Shown: piece after piece, positions 1-7,617 of the stretch
How the letters are laid out: each line of letters begins with the position of its first letter
Numbering within the stretch: position 1 is the stretch's first letter
Origin: an uncultured Erythrobacter sp.
GTDB lineage: Bacteria > Pseudomonadota > Alphaproteobacteria > Sphingomonadales > Sphingomonadaceae
Direction: 5' to 3'
Length of the DNA: 64,000 nt
NCBI GenBank assembly: GCA_947488325.1
Contig: CANKYZ010000010.1
Coordinates: 28,221 to 92,220, forward strand
The notes under the pieces: model-generated
What the model was told of the DNA's origin: nothing
Seen by the model: only the letters and a program-made list of their open reading frames with translations
Databases searched by the model: none
Position numbers and translations under genes: made by a program

Positions 1-6
1 GGCCTT

Positions 7-351
7 ATGTTCGCTAACAAGAAGTCGCTTGCACACTTTGCCGATGCCGAAGGTCGCTTTCCCGATGTCGTTCTACGCTATTTGAGACTCTTCGACCGGC
101 ATGTACAATGGGGTAGACTGATCCGGCGAGACCACATCAATCCTCCAAATCAGGATCGTCCTTTCGCACTCCATCGAATTCTCTTTGCTTTACCGCCTCA
201 TGAGTGGCGCGTTGACGCGATGATAGAGTTGATGGACAGCCCAGTTTGGGGAATTGAGCAGGAACGGCGCGAGGGAGAATTGCTAGGGTACGAAGATTGG
301 ATGAACGCCCACTTCCTCAAACTTCGATTCCCGAACAGGAATGGAGACTAA
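7..351 (+). CDS. Hypothetical protein, possibly 5'-truncated by the window edge
   Basis: The reading frame gives a basic, aromatic-rich 114-residue protein. I recognise no domain, signal peptide or membrane segment. The frame is still open at the first bases of the window, so the true start may lie upstream and the visible ATG may be internal. It ends 12 bp before the convergent end of the S24 repressor gene. The unusual density of His, Arg and Trp and the absence of a visible upstream ribosome binding site keep confidence moderate; it could also be the tail of a longer gene. Confidence 0.45.
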   Translation: MFANKKSLAHFADAEGRFPDVVLRYLRLFDRHVQWGRLIRRDHINPPNQDRPFALHRILFALPPHEWRVDAMIELMDSPVWGIEQERREGELLGYEDWMNAHFLKLRFPNRNGD

Positions 352-363
352 TCACTTAGAATG

Positions 364-1047
364 TCATATCCGCCCGCCCTTCCAAACAACCCGGCCAATA
401 ACCTCCATCTCCTCAGCGCTTACATCAACCGGCGGGTAGGAAAGATTTTGGCTTAGCAACGAAAACCGCCCTGCTCCGGCCTGCGCGACGCGCTTGACCA
501 TTAGCGTGTCGCTTAGGCGCACGACATGGACTCCGTCACGGAAAGGTTGCTGGCGGCGGTCGACCAATATTTCGTCGCCATCACGCAGCAGCGGCTCCAT
601 CGAATCCCCCTCGACGGTGATCGCAGACAATTGCGCTCCGGCAAGGCCCTGTTCGGCCAGCCATCGGCGGGAGAAGCGGAATGCGTCAAAGGCAGTTTCG
701 CCCACCGGAACCGCTCCCGACCCAGCTGAGGCACCCACATCAAGGCGCAAAACCTCAACCCATTCGGACGATTCGGGTAACGTAGGGGATTTTGCGTAGG
801 AATTTTCCTTTATTCCATCTCCCGGTGCACCCAGCTCCCCTTCACCCACACCAAAGAACTTCGCCAGTGTTCTGCGGTCTCCCTCCTCCAGCTTTCGCGG
901 TGAACCTTTGCGAATAAACTGCTGGAGATAGCTCGTATTTCGCCCGAGCAATTCGGACAGGCTGGCAAGGCTCGCCCCGCGCTCTTGCGACAATTGAAGC
1001 AGGCGGGTGCGGGGTCCATCGGACATTGGGTCAGCGACTTTTGTCAT
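364..1047 (-). CDS. S24/LexA-like transcriptional repressor (HTH plus self-cleavage peptidase)
   Basis: A 227-residue protein with an N-terminal helix-turn-helix (about residues 14-66, with SLSELLGRNTSYLQQFI as recognition region) and a C-terminal S24 peptidase domain. The Ser/Lys dyad is visible: Ser149 in VEGDSMEPLL and Lys185 in LMVKRV. A likely Ala-Gly cleavage site lies near residues 108-109 (GASAGSG). Proteins of this family are CI/LexA-like repressors that inactivate themselves, usually on RecA-linked or other stress cues. The ATG at 1047 has AGGAAG five bases upstream and is preferred to the internal ATG at 1026. It is divergent from an 83-residue gene starting at 1185, so the 137-bp gap probably holds shared control sites. 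It is not LexA itself: the domain spacing and HTH differ. Target genes are unknown. Confidence 0.9.
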   Translation of the reverse strand: MTKVADPMSDGPRTRLLQLSQERGASLASLSELLGRNTSYLQQFIRKGSPRKLEEGDRRTLAKFFGVGEGELGAPGDGIKENSYAKSPTLPESSEWVEVLRLDVGASAGSGAVPVGETAFDAFRFSRRWLAEQGLAGAQLSAITVEGDSMEPLLRDGDEILVDRRQQPFRDGVHVVRLSDTLMVKRVAQAGAGRFSLLSQNLSYPPVDVSAEEMEVIGRVVWKGGRI

Positions 1048-1053
1048 TAAAAC

Positions 1054-1089
1054 TTCCTACACGAAAGATTTTTCCTAGACAAGTAGGAT
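1054..1089. promoter_or_regulatory. Possible operator half-sites in the divergent repressor gap
   Basis: Three copies of a short TCCTA/TAGGA element lie between the S24 repressor and the divergent small gene: TTCCTAC at 1054, TTCCTAG at 1072 and GTAGGAT at 1083. The first and last form an inverted pair. Autoregulation from such a gap is usual for CI/LexA-like repressors, but assigning these repeats as the operator is only inference. Confidence 0.25.
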
Positions 1090-1184
1090 TTGCGATGGAA
1101 CATAAATGGAACACCGAGCGAATCGCAGGGTCGCATCCTCGTTCACTTGGCTGCCAGAATTGGATCACCAACAGGGGAAAACAG

Positions 1185-1436
1185 ATGCTAATACCCAAAG
1201 TCGAAAAGTTCCTGCGGACACATGAAATGCCCGCCACCAAGTTTGGGCGTCTTGCCGCTCAGGACCCGCGCTTTGTGCTCGATTTGCGCATGGGTCGTAT
1301 CCCGCGCCCTGCTACAGAACGGCGCATTCTAGGCTGGATGCGTGAATTCGAAGCGAGCGAGCGCGCTGCTCAAACTTTAAACCAAGTGCAAGTTTATGGC
1401 GCTCTTCAAACGAAAGACTTCTCTCATGCTCTATGA
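1185..1436 (+). CDS. Small conserved hypothetical protein, 83 aa
   Basis: The reading frame could start at 1026, but only the ATG at 1185 has a good ribosome binding site (AGGGGAA nine bases upstream), and the part before it reads like non-coding sequence. The protein starts MLIPKVEKFLRTH and is basic and mostly helical, with a segment (TKFGRLAAQDPRFVLDLR) that resembles a short DNA-binding or adaptor helix pair. I associate this type of small protein with Sphingomonadales, but I know no function. It is divergent from the S24 repressor, and its end overlaps the start of the next gene, suggesting the two are co-transcribed and possibly repressor-controlled. Confidence 0.7.
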   Translation: MLIPKVEKFLRTHEMPATKFGRLAAQDPRFVLDLRMGRIPRPATERRILGWMREFEASERAAQTLNQVQVYGALQTKDFSHAL

Positions 1437-1851
1437 TGACACCCGCACATGCACTGCGGCCTTTGATCTCGAGACAAAATCCGCAGATGCCGGTGCACCC
1501 GCATCCCCTTCACGTCGCGCCCGGCGCTACCGCCCGCGCCGGACCGTGTCAGACCGGGTGAGAGAGGCGCTGTTGATGCTCGCCAATGGTCGTGCAGACC
1601 TGCTGACGCATGAGGAGAAAGCGTGGAACTCGATCACCTTTAGCGGAACCCGCCACGAAGTGATGCTCGATTTCAATGGAGCGGAAGCGGTCACAGCAGG
1701 AGAGGACTTCATTGCCGAATTACCCGAGCACGAATTCCGTATTCCCGGCCAATTGGTCGCCGATGCCACGATAAGCGAAGTCGATCACCGCTTTGGAACT
1801 GGTGAGCGGATGGTTGTGACAGCGGTTCTGTTATTATTAGAAGAAAGCTGA
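1426..1851 (+). CDS. Conserved hypothetical protein, about 141 aa
   Basis: The frame is open from 1396 and I prefer the ATG at 1426 (MLYDDTRTC), which overlaps the preceding stop by 11 bp; 1396 remains possible and neither has a strong ribosome binding site. The first 40 residues are disordered and Arg-rich (SRRARRYRPRRT). The rest is a compact alpha/beta domain with a run of hydrophobic residues at the C-terminus (VVTAVLLLLEES). I recognise no known domain; the composition fits a small cytosolic protein. Its overlap with the upstream 83-residue gene suggests translational coupling. It ends 3 bp before a strong stem-loop shared with the convergent aldehyde dehydrogenase gene. Confidence 0.65.
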   Translation: MLYDDTRTCTAAFDLETKSADAGAPASPSRRARRYRPRRTVSDRVREALLMLANGRADLLTHEEKAWNSITFSGTRHEVMLDFNGAEAVTAGEDFIAELPEHEFRIPGQLVADATISEVDHRFGTGERMVVTAVLLLLEES

Positions 1852-1854
1852 GTA

Positions 1855-1886
1855 GGAGGCGGGCGCGAACGAACGCGTCCGCCTCC
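1855..1886. terminator. Stem-loop between convergent genes
   Basis: A 13-bp stem (GGAGGCGGGCGCG with its complement, one G-T mismatch) and the 6-base loop AACGAA are followed by CTTT. It lies between the end of a plus-strand gene (1851) and the end of the minus-strand aldehyde dehydrogenase (1893), so it probably ends transcripts from the plus strand and perhaps both. Confidence 0.65.
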
Positions 1887-1892
1887 CTTTAA

Positions 1893-3269
1893 CTAAGCTT
1901 TGATAACGATCATCTTTTCATGCGTCATTTCGTGCATCGTATAGCCGATGCCGCCAACGCCGTGGCCCGACGTTCTTAACCCTGCGAACGGCATCCAATC
2001 GGTGCGGAATGCAGAATGGTCGTTCACCATCACAGCAGACGCGTCGATGTTGCGGTAGGTGTGCATCACATTGCTGAGGTCGTTGGTGTAAACCGCCGCC
2101 TGAAACGCCACGTCGAGCGAATTTGCCTGCGCAATTGCGACATCTACATCGTCGTAAGAGTAAAGGCACACAACCGGGCCAAACACTTCGTTGCGAGAGA
2201 CCGTCGCATCGACAGGCGGGTTGAGCAGCAAAGTCGGCGTATAGGTCGTGTCCGATAGCTTTTCGCCGCCGCACAGCACCGTAGCGCCGCCCTCACGGGC
2301 TTCCTCCACCCAAGCGGCCACACGGTCGCATTCCTTAGGGCGAATCAACGGGCCGCATTCGACATCGCCATCGATCGCGTTACCGACCTTAAGCGCCTTC
2401 GCCGCTACGGTCATTTTCGCAGCCAGTTCGTCTATGACGGAGCTATGTGCGAAGATACGTTGCACCGAAACGCAGACTTGACCTGAATGGTAAAAGCCAC
2501 CTTTCGTCAGACTGGGCACAGCCGCATCGATATCCGCCGTCGCATCGACGATCACCGGAGCGACCCCGCCATGTTCCAATGCGCAACGCGCACCCGGAGC
2601 AAGCTTAGACCGTAAAGACCACCCAACCCCTGCCGATCCGATAAAGCTGAAGAAAGCGACTCGCGGGTCGCCAACCATCTTTTCCGACACATCGCGCGGC
2701 GGTTGAACAGCGCGCGCCCAATCTTCAGGCAAGCCCGCCTCATGCAGAATTGAGATGAATTCAAAGCAAGAAAGCGGCGTATCAGCCGCTGGCTTCACAA
2801 TCACCGGACAACCCGTTGCGACGGCTGGAGCAACCTGATGGACGATCAAATTGAGCGGGTGATTAAATGCCGAAACCGCCACCACAACGCCAATCGGTTC
2901 GCGCGTAGTCCACGCGATCCGACCATCGCCAGCGGCCGTCAATCCCATCGGAATCTCGGTGCCTTTGATATTGGCCAGATCGTGAATGCACAGCTCCATC
3001 CCGTTAATCGCGCGGTCCACTTCGACCACCGCGTCAACCAACGGTTTGCCCCCCTCATTGGCGATCTGGAACGCCAAGTGATCCCGGCGTTCCTCCATGA
3101 TTTTCATGGCTTTGTGCAGGATCGCGCCGCGTTCATGCGGCTTCATCCAACCTGAACGATCCTTGTAAAGCGCATCGGCTTTGGCCAGATACCCATCGAC
3201 GGTTGCCCAGTCGGCGGTCGGCACGCTGCCGATAGTAGACAAATCGAATGGATTGACGACTTCATGCAT
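1893..3269 (-). CDS. NAD(P)-dependent aldehyde dehydrogenase family protein
   Basis: The 458-residue length is normal for the ALDH superfamily. Visible catalytic features are the oxyanion Asn136 (AFNHPLN), cofactor Lys159 (VIVKPAAD), the Rossmann turn at 208-215 (SFIGSAGV), general base Glu232 (LEHGG) and nucleophile Cys266 (HSGQVCVSVQ). The sequence is of the lactaldehyde/glycolaldehyde-like ALDH group rather than betaine-aldehyde or methylmalonate-semialdehyde types, but the substrate cannot be read from sequence. It is the last gene of a minus-strand run, 27 bp after an acetolactate-synthase-like ThDP enzyme. That suggests it oxidises an aldehyde made by decarboxylation of a 2-oxoacid. AAGGAC lies eight bases before the ATG. 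Confidence 0.9.
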   Translation of the reverse strand: MHEVVNPFDLSTIGSVPTADWATVDGYLAKADALYKDRSGWMKPHERGAILHKAMKIMEERRDHLAFQIANEGGKPLVDAVVEVDRAINGMELCIHDLANIKGTEIPMGLTAAGDGRIAWTTREPIGVVVAVSAFNHPLNLIVHQVAPAVATGCPVIVKPAADTPLSCFEFISILHEAGLPEDWARAVQPPRDVSEKMVGDPRVAFFSFIGSAGVGWSLRSKLAPGARCALEHGGVAPVIVDATADIDAAVPSLTKGGFYHSGQVCVSVQRIFAHSSVIDELAAKMTVAAKALKVGNAIDGDVECGPLIRPKECDRVAAWVEEAREGGATVLCGGEKLSDTTYTPTLLLNPPVDATVSRNEVFGPVVCLYSYDDVDVAIAQANSLDVAFQAAVYTNDLSNVMHTYRNIDASAVMVNDHSAFRTDWMPFAGLRTSGHGVGGIGYTMHEMTHEKMIVIKA

Positions 3270-3296
3270 AACTTTCGTCCTTATCGACGGGATTGA

Positions 3297-4955
3297 TCAG
3301 AGTTCAGCGCTGAGCTTTTTGATGTCGATATTCAGGATCTGATCGTTCTCTGTGTAATCAACCGGGCAATCGATCAGGTGCACGCCCGGTGTTTCGCGGC
3401 AATGGTTGAGTAACTCGGTAAGGTGTTCACTGCTTTCCACCCGGTGCCCGATTGCACCATAGCTTTCGGCATACTTGACGAAATCGGGATTGCCATATGT
3501 CAAACCGAAATCTTCGAAGCCCATATTTGCCTGCTTCCATCGGATCATTCCGTATGAATCATCGCGCAGGATCAACACGGTCATATTCAATCCCAGGCGA
3601 ACCGCGGTTTCCATTTCCTGACTGTTCATCATGAACCCGCCATCGCCGCAAACCGCCATGACGTGACGATCAGGATAGAGCATCGCGCTCATCATCGCGC
3701 TTGGCAGGCCTGCGCCCATCGTAGCGAGTGCATTGTCGAGCAAGACTGTGTTGGGAAGATACGCGGTGTAACCGCGAGCAAACCAAATCTTATATACCCC
3801 GTTATCGAGGCAGATAATCCCGTCATGCGGCATACTGTCACGAACTTGCTGCACCAGATGCGGTGGGAAGATCGGGAAACGAGTGTCTGCTGCCAGAGCG
3901 CCAGTATGGTCCAGCTCTGCCTGATGATAGGCAATCAGCTTGTCAAAATTCCAGCTTCGGTTTGGCGTGATGTCTTCTTTCATCTGCCAAATGCCATTGG
4001 CGATGTCGCCGATCACTTCGATCTGCGGGAAATAGACCGGATCAACTTCTGCAGTCTTGGTTGAAACGTGGATTACTGTGACACCAGTGTCTTTCATAAA
4101 GAAAGGCGGCTTTTCGATCACATCATGGCCGACATTGATGATGCAATCGGCATCTTCGACTGCGCGGTGAACGAAATCGCCTGCGGAAAGCGCCGCACAG
4201 CCCAGGAATTTGGGATGACGTTCATCGATAACACCTTTACCCATTTGCGTGGTTAGGAATGGAATGCCGGTCTTTTCGACAAATTGTTCCAGCATCCGTC
4301 CGCATAATTTGCGGTTCGCGCCTGCCCCAATCACCAGAACTGGCTTCTTGGCCAATTCGACAGCTCTAACGGCCTGCCGCACTGCCTTTGCTTCGGCAGA
4401 TGGACGGCGCGCAACGCTCTTTGGCAGCGGCTTGAAATCGGTGGTTGGTTCCTCAGCAATATCTTCGGGCAGCTCGATCAAAGTCGCGCCTGGTTTTTCC
4501 TCTTCGGCGAGCCGATAGGCTTCGCGCACGCGGCTGGGCAGATTGTCACCCGCTGCGATCTGCACGGCATATTTTGTGATCGGCTCCATCATGGAGACCA
4601 CATCGAGAATTTGGAAACGACCTTGCTTCGATTTCTTGATGGGTTTCTGACCCGTGATCATCAGGACCGGCATCCCGCCGAGTTGTGCGTAGGCTGCCGA
4701 TGTCACGAAGTTGGTCGCACCCGGGCCAAGCGTCGCGAGGCAGACGCCGGTCTTGCCAGTGTGGCGGCCATAGGTCGCGGCCATAAAGCCAGCGCCTTGC
4801 TCATGCCGTGTGAGGATCAGCTTGATCTTTTTTGACCGGCCCAATGAATCAAGAAAGTCGAGATTCTCTTCGCCTGGAACGCCAAAAACATACTCGCAGC
4901 CTTCAGCTTCAAGGCAGTCGATAAAGACATCCGAGGCCTTCTTTGAATCGGTCAT
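3297..4955 (-). CDS. Acetolactate synthase large-subunit-like ThDP enzyme
   Basis: A thiamine-diphosphate enzyme of 552 residues, starting at MTDSKKASDVF; the upstream in-frame codons to 5033 lack a ribosome binding site, while GGGGAAA lies nine bases before this ATG. The N-terminal PYR domain has FGVPGEEN and the conserved glutamate of RHEQGAGF. The middle domain is TPP_enzyme_M-like, and the C-terminal PP domain carries GDGGFMMN followed by the Mg/ThDP-binding stretch. It is closest in style to AlsS/IlvB-type acetolactate synthases. No IlvN-type regulatory subunit is adjacent, so a role outside branched-chain amino acid synthesis (catabolic 2-oxoacid decarboxylation or carboligation) is plausible. 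Its neighbours are an aldehyde dehydrogenase and a D-2-hydroxyacid dehydrogenase. Confidence 0.85.
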   Translation of the reverse strand: MTDSKKASDVFIDCLEAEGCEYVFGVPGEENLDFLDSLGRSKKIKLILTRHEQGAGFMAATYGRHTGKTGVCLATLGPGATNFVTSAAYAQLGGMPVLMITGQKPIKKSKQGRFQILDVVSMMEPITKYAVQIAAGDNLPSRVREAYRLAEEEKPGATLIELPEDIAEEPTTDFKPLPKSVARRPSAEAKAVRQAVRAVELAKKPVLVIGAGANRKLCGRMLEQFVEKTGIPFLTTQMGKGVIDERHPKFLGCAALSAGDFVHRAVEDADCIINVGHDVIEKPPFFMKDTGVTVIHVSTKTAEVDPVYFPQIEVIGDIANGIWQMKEDITPNRSWNFDKLIAYHQAELDHTGALAADTRFPIFPPHLVQQVRDSMPHDGIICLDNGVYKIWFARGYTAYLPNTVLLDNALATMGAGLPSAMMSAMLYPDRHVMAVCGDGGFMMNSQEMETAVRLGLNMTVLILRDDSYGMIRWKQANMGFEDFGLTYGNPDFVKYAESYGAIGHRVESSEHLTELLNHCRETPGVHLIDCPVDYTENDQILNIDIKKLSAEL

Positions 4956-5157
4956 AATTGCATTTTCCCCATAGTAGCAAGCGAGCGACAGAGCGCCCTG
5001 CCATTTTGATGTTGCGCGAAGCCCCTTTGCCAAGAGAGAAGCACGCCATGTGCTGTTGCGCTACAATTTGCATTTGGCCCAACCGTGATGGCCGAGCCTT
5101 AGGTCCATGTATTGCAGGAATCCGCCAAATTCCAAGTGCGAAGCGTCATATATTGAA

Positions 5158-6108
5158 TCAATAACCTAGATGCGGATCGAATATCGGTGCGACAGACTCT
5201 CCAGCCCGGTATTTTGCGAGGTTATCCAAGAACCGTGCAGCGCTGCGCAAAAACATTTTTTCAGTGGCGCGGCCCGACAGATGCATCGAAATTTGAGCGT
5301 TATCCAGCGTCCATAGCGGATGATTTTCGGGCAAAGGTTCAGGCGTCGTCACATCAAGAAACGCGCCGCCAATGTTCTTGGTTTCGAGCGCTGAGACAAG
5401 TGCCGGTTGGTCCACCACACTGCCGCGCGCAATGTTCACCAAAATCGCATCGAATTTCATCGCCGCCAACTCATCAGCGCCGATCATATTTTCAGTCTCT
5501 GGCGTGGCAGGGACAGCGAGAATTACCCAGTCAAATTCACCCAACCGCGCACGCCATTGGTCCGGCGCTAGAACGCCCTCACACTCGGTTCGGCGGACAA
5601 TGGTCACATCGACATCGAACGCTTCGAGGCGCGGTTTGATCAGTTTCCCAATCGCGCCGTAACCCAGCAGCAGCGCTTTAGACCCAGCAAGCTCGCGCTT
5701 ACCCGGACTATCCAGCAACCATTCGCGGCGTTCCTGAGCGCGCACCACATCACGGTATCCCTTGGCAATGTTGAGCATTCCCATCACGACATATTCCGCA
5801 ATCGTAATGGCGTTGATGCCTGCGCCATTGGTAACGGTGATCCCGCGCTCAATCAGCACATCCATTGGCATAAAATCGAGGCCAGCATAGATCGAGTTGA
5901 GCCATTTGAGATCGGTCGCCGCGTGCAGGGTCGCCGCCATCGCCTGCTGATCATTCATATCGAACCAACCGATTTCCGCGCCCTTCACGGCTTCAACCGC
6001 TTCTTCGTGGTTCAAAAACCAGCGCACATCGAGATCGGCTGGCAATTGCGCTTCGAGCAGAGGGCGGATGAGGCCGGAAATTGCCAAGGTTGTTTTGGGG
6101 CTTGTCAT
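5158..6108 (-). CDS. D-isomer-specific 2-hydroxyacid dehydrogenase
   Basis: A 316-residue NAD-dependent dehydrogenase. The C-terminal Rossmann domain shows LLGYGAIGKLI, the active-site Arg in NIARGSVVD, the Glu in TTPEPLPENHPLW and the acid/base His in SMHLSGR. The motif set fits the family that reduces glyoxylate, hydroxypyruvate or other 2-oxoacids. The start at 6108 is chosen because it overlaps the cysS stop as ATGA, a classic coupled start; the upstream ATG at 6120 lies inside cysS. About 200 bp separate it from the ThDP enzyme, so the latter may have its own promoter. The substrate is not determined. Confidence 0.88.
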   Translation of the reverse strand: MTSPKTTLAISGLIRPLLEAQLPADLDVRWFLNHEEAVEAVKGAEIGWFDMNDQQAMAATLHAATDLKWLNSIYAGLDFMPMDVLIERGITVTNGAGINAITIAEYVVMGMLNIAKGYRDVVRAQERREWLLDSPGKRELAGSKALLLGYGAIGKLIKPRLEAFDVDVTIVRRTECEGVLAPDQWRARLGEFDWVILAVPATPETENMIGADELAAMKFDAILVNIARGSVVDQPALVSALETKNIGGAFLDVTTPEPLPENHPLWTLDNAQISMHLSGRATEKMFLRSAARFLDNLAKYRAGESVAPIFDPHLGY

Positions 6109-7568
6109 GTTAGTTTCCATTCCCAGCCCAGCGGATCGCCGTCCATCACATCCACGTGTTGCGCGGCCAGTTCATCGCGGATTGCGTCTGACGCTGCAAA
6201 GTCCTTCTTAGCCCGTGCAGCCTTGCGCCGTGCGAGTGCATCTTCGATTTCGGTCTCGCTGGTTTGAGCATCTTTGGGACGAATGCGCAGAGCCTCTCGT
6301 GTCAGGTCAAACAAGCCAAGGCCCAGCACCGCGTCCATATGTTCAATTACCGCGCGCTTGATCCCGGCATCGACTTTTTTCACCGCCAACGCATCTTCCA
6401 ATGCGGTGAGTGCGATGGGGGTTCCAAGATCGTCCGAAATTGCGGTTTCGAATTTCGCCAAGGCAGAAGCGAATTTGGGATGTTCAGCGACTGGCTGTGG
6501 CGGTGCATCACCCAGCCGCTCAACCATCATCACCATGCGTTTTATCCGGGTGAGAGCCGCATCCAGCCCTTTCCATGAAAACTCTAACTCGCTGCGGTAA
6601 TGCGCTTGTAGGCACATCATCCGATAGGCGAGCGGGTGATAGCCTTTGTCGAGCAGCAATTGCAGGCGCAGAAATTCACCCGACGATTTCGACATCTTGC
6701 CGGATCGTTCGACCAGAAAGTTGTTGTGCATCCAGATATTTGCACCCGAATTGCGCGCATCGGAAAGTCCGCCGCAACCGCAAAACGCTTGGTTCTGCGC
6801 GATTTCGTTGGGATGGTGGATTTCGCGGTGGTCGATCCCGCCTGTGTGAATATCGAATGGGAAACCAAGCAATTTTTCGCCCATGACTGAGCATTCCAAA
6901 TGCCAGCCCGGTGCACCCTTGCCCCACGGCGAATCCCACTCCATCTGGCGCGTCTCGCCAGCCGGCGTTTTCCGCCAGATTGCAAAGTCTGCCGCATTGC
7001 GCTTCCCTTCGACCGTGTCGATCCGGCCCCTAGTTTCTTCGGCACCGTCTTCGGTCACAGCGCGCGCGAGACGTCCGTAGTCCTCCACTGTGGTGACATC
7101 GAAATAGAGTCCGGTTTCGCATTGGTAGCAATGCTTGTCCGCTATGCTCCTTGCGAATTCCAGCATCTCTTTGATGTAATCCGTTGCAACCGACCATTTG
7201 GCAGGCTCGCGTATGTTGAGCGCCTTTACGTCTGCCCAATAGGCCTGAGTATAATGTTGCGCGACGTCCCAGATGGACTGCGCTTTCTCAGACGCCATCT
7301 TCTCCATCTTGTCCTCACCATCATCAGCGTCATCCGTCAGATGGCCGACATCGGTGATGTTGATGATGTGAGTTAGCTTGAAACCCTTAAAGCTGAGCGT
7401 GCGCCCCAACACGTCTGCAAAGACATAGGCACGCATATTCCCGATATGCGGGTAGTTGTAGACCGTCGGTCCGCAAGTATAGACCCGCGCCTCTCCGGCA
7501 TGGACAGGGGCAAAGGGTTCTACCTTGCGGGTGAGCGAGTTGAAGAGCGTGAGAGGCGTGTCAGTCAT
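6105..7568 (-). CDS. cysS: Cysteinyl-tRNA synthetase
   Basis: Charges tRNA-Cys with cysteine in the cytosol. The class I signature HIGH appears as HIGN at residues 41-44, and KMSKS is at 291-295 (SGKMSKSSGEF). The zinc-site cysteine pattern starts at Cys32 (YTCGPTVY) and includes the GWHLECSVM region. The length of 487 residues is normal for bacterial CysRS. The gene is 49 bp downstream of nothing else on this strand: the preceding minus-strand gene is the giant TpsA, whose stop lies at 7618, so cysS may have a promoter inside the tpsA 3' end. It overlaps the dehydrogenase start by 4 bp. Confidence 0.97.
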   Translation of the reverse strand: MTDTPLTLFNSLTRKVEPFAPVHAGEARVYTCGPTVYNYPHIGNMRAYVFADVLGRTLSFKGFKLTHIINITDVGHLTDDADDGEDKMEKMASEKAQSIWDVAQHYTQAYWADVKALNIREPAKWSVATDYIKEMLEFARSIADKHCYQCETGLYFDVTTVEDYGRLARAVTEDGAEETRGRIDTVEGKRNAADFAIWRKTPAGETRQMEWDSPWGKGAPGWHLECSVMGEKLLGFPFDIHTGGIDHREIHHPNEIAQNQAFCGCGGLSDARNSGANIWMHNNFLVERSGKMSKSSGEFLRLQLLLDKGYHPLAYRMMCLQAHYRSELEFSWKGLDAALTRIKRMVMMVERLGDAPPQPVAEHPKFASALAKFETAISDDLGTPIALTALEDALAVKKVDAGIKRAVIEHMDAVLGLGLFDLTREALRIRPKDAQTSETEIEDALARRKAARAKKDFAASDAIRDELAAQHVDVMDGDPLGWEWKLT

Positions 7569-7617
7569 AGCGCGGTGCCATGCACATTTGCCGCCCTTAT
7601 GGTCAAGCGCTTAGCGC

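Noticed and set aside
1026..1184. N-terminal extension of the 83-residue gene to 1026
   Set aside because: It would overlap the divergent repressor start and the likely operator region, and the ATG at 1185 has a far better ribosome binding site.
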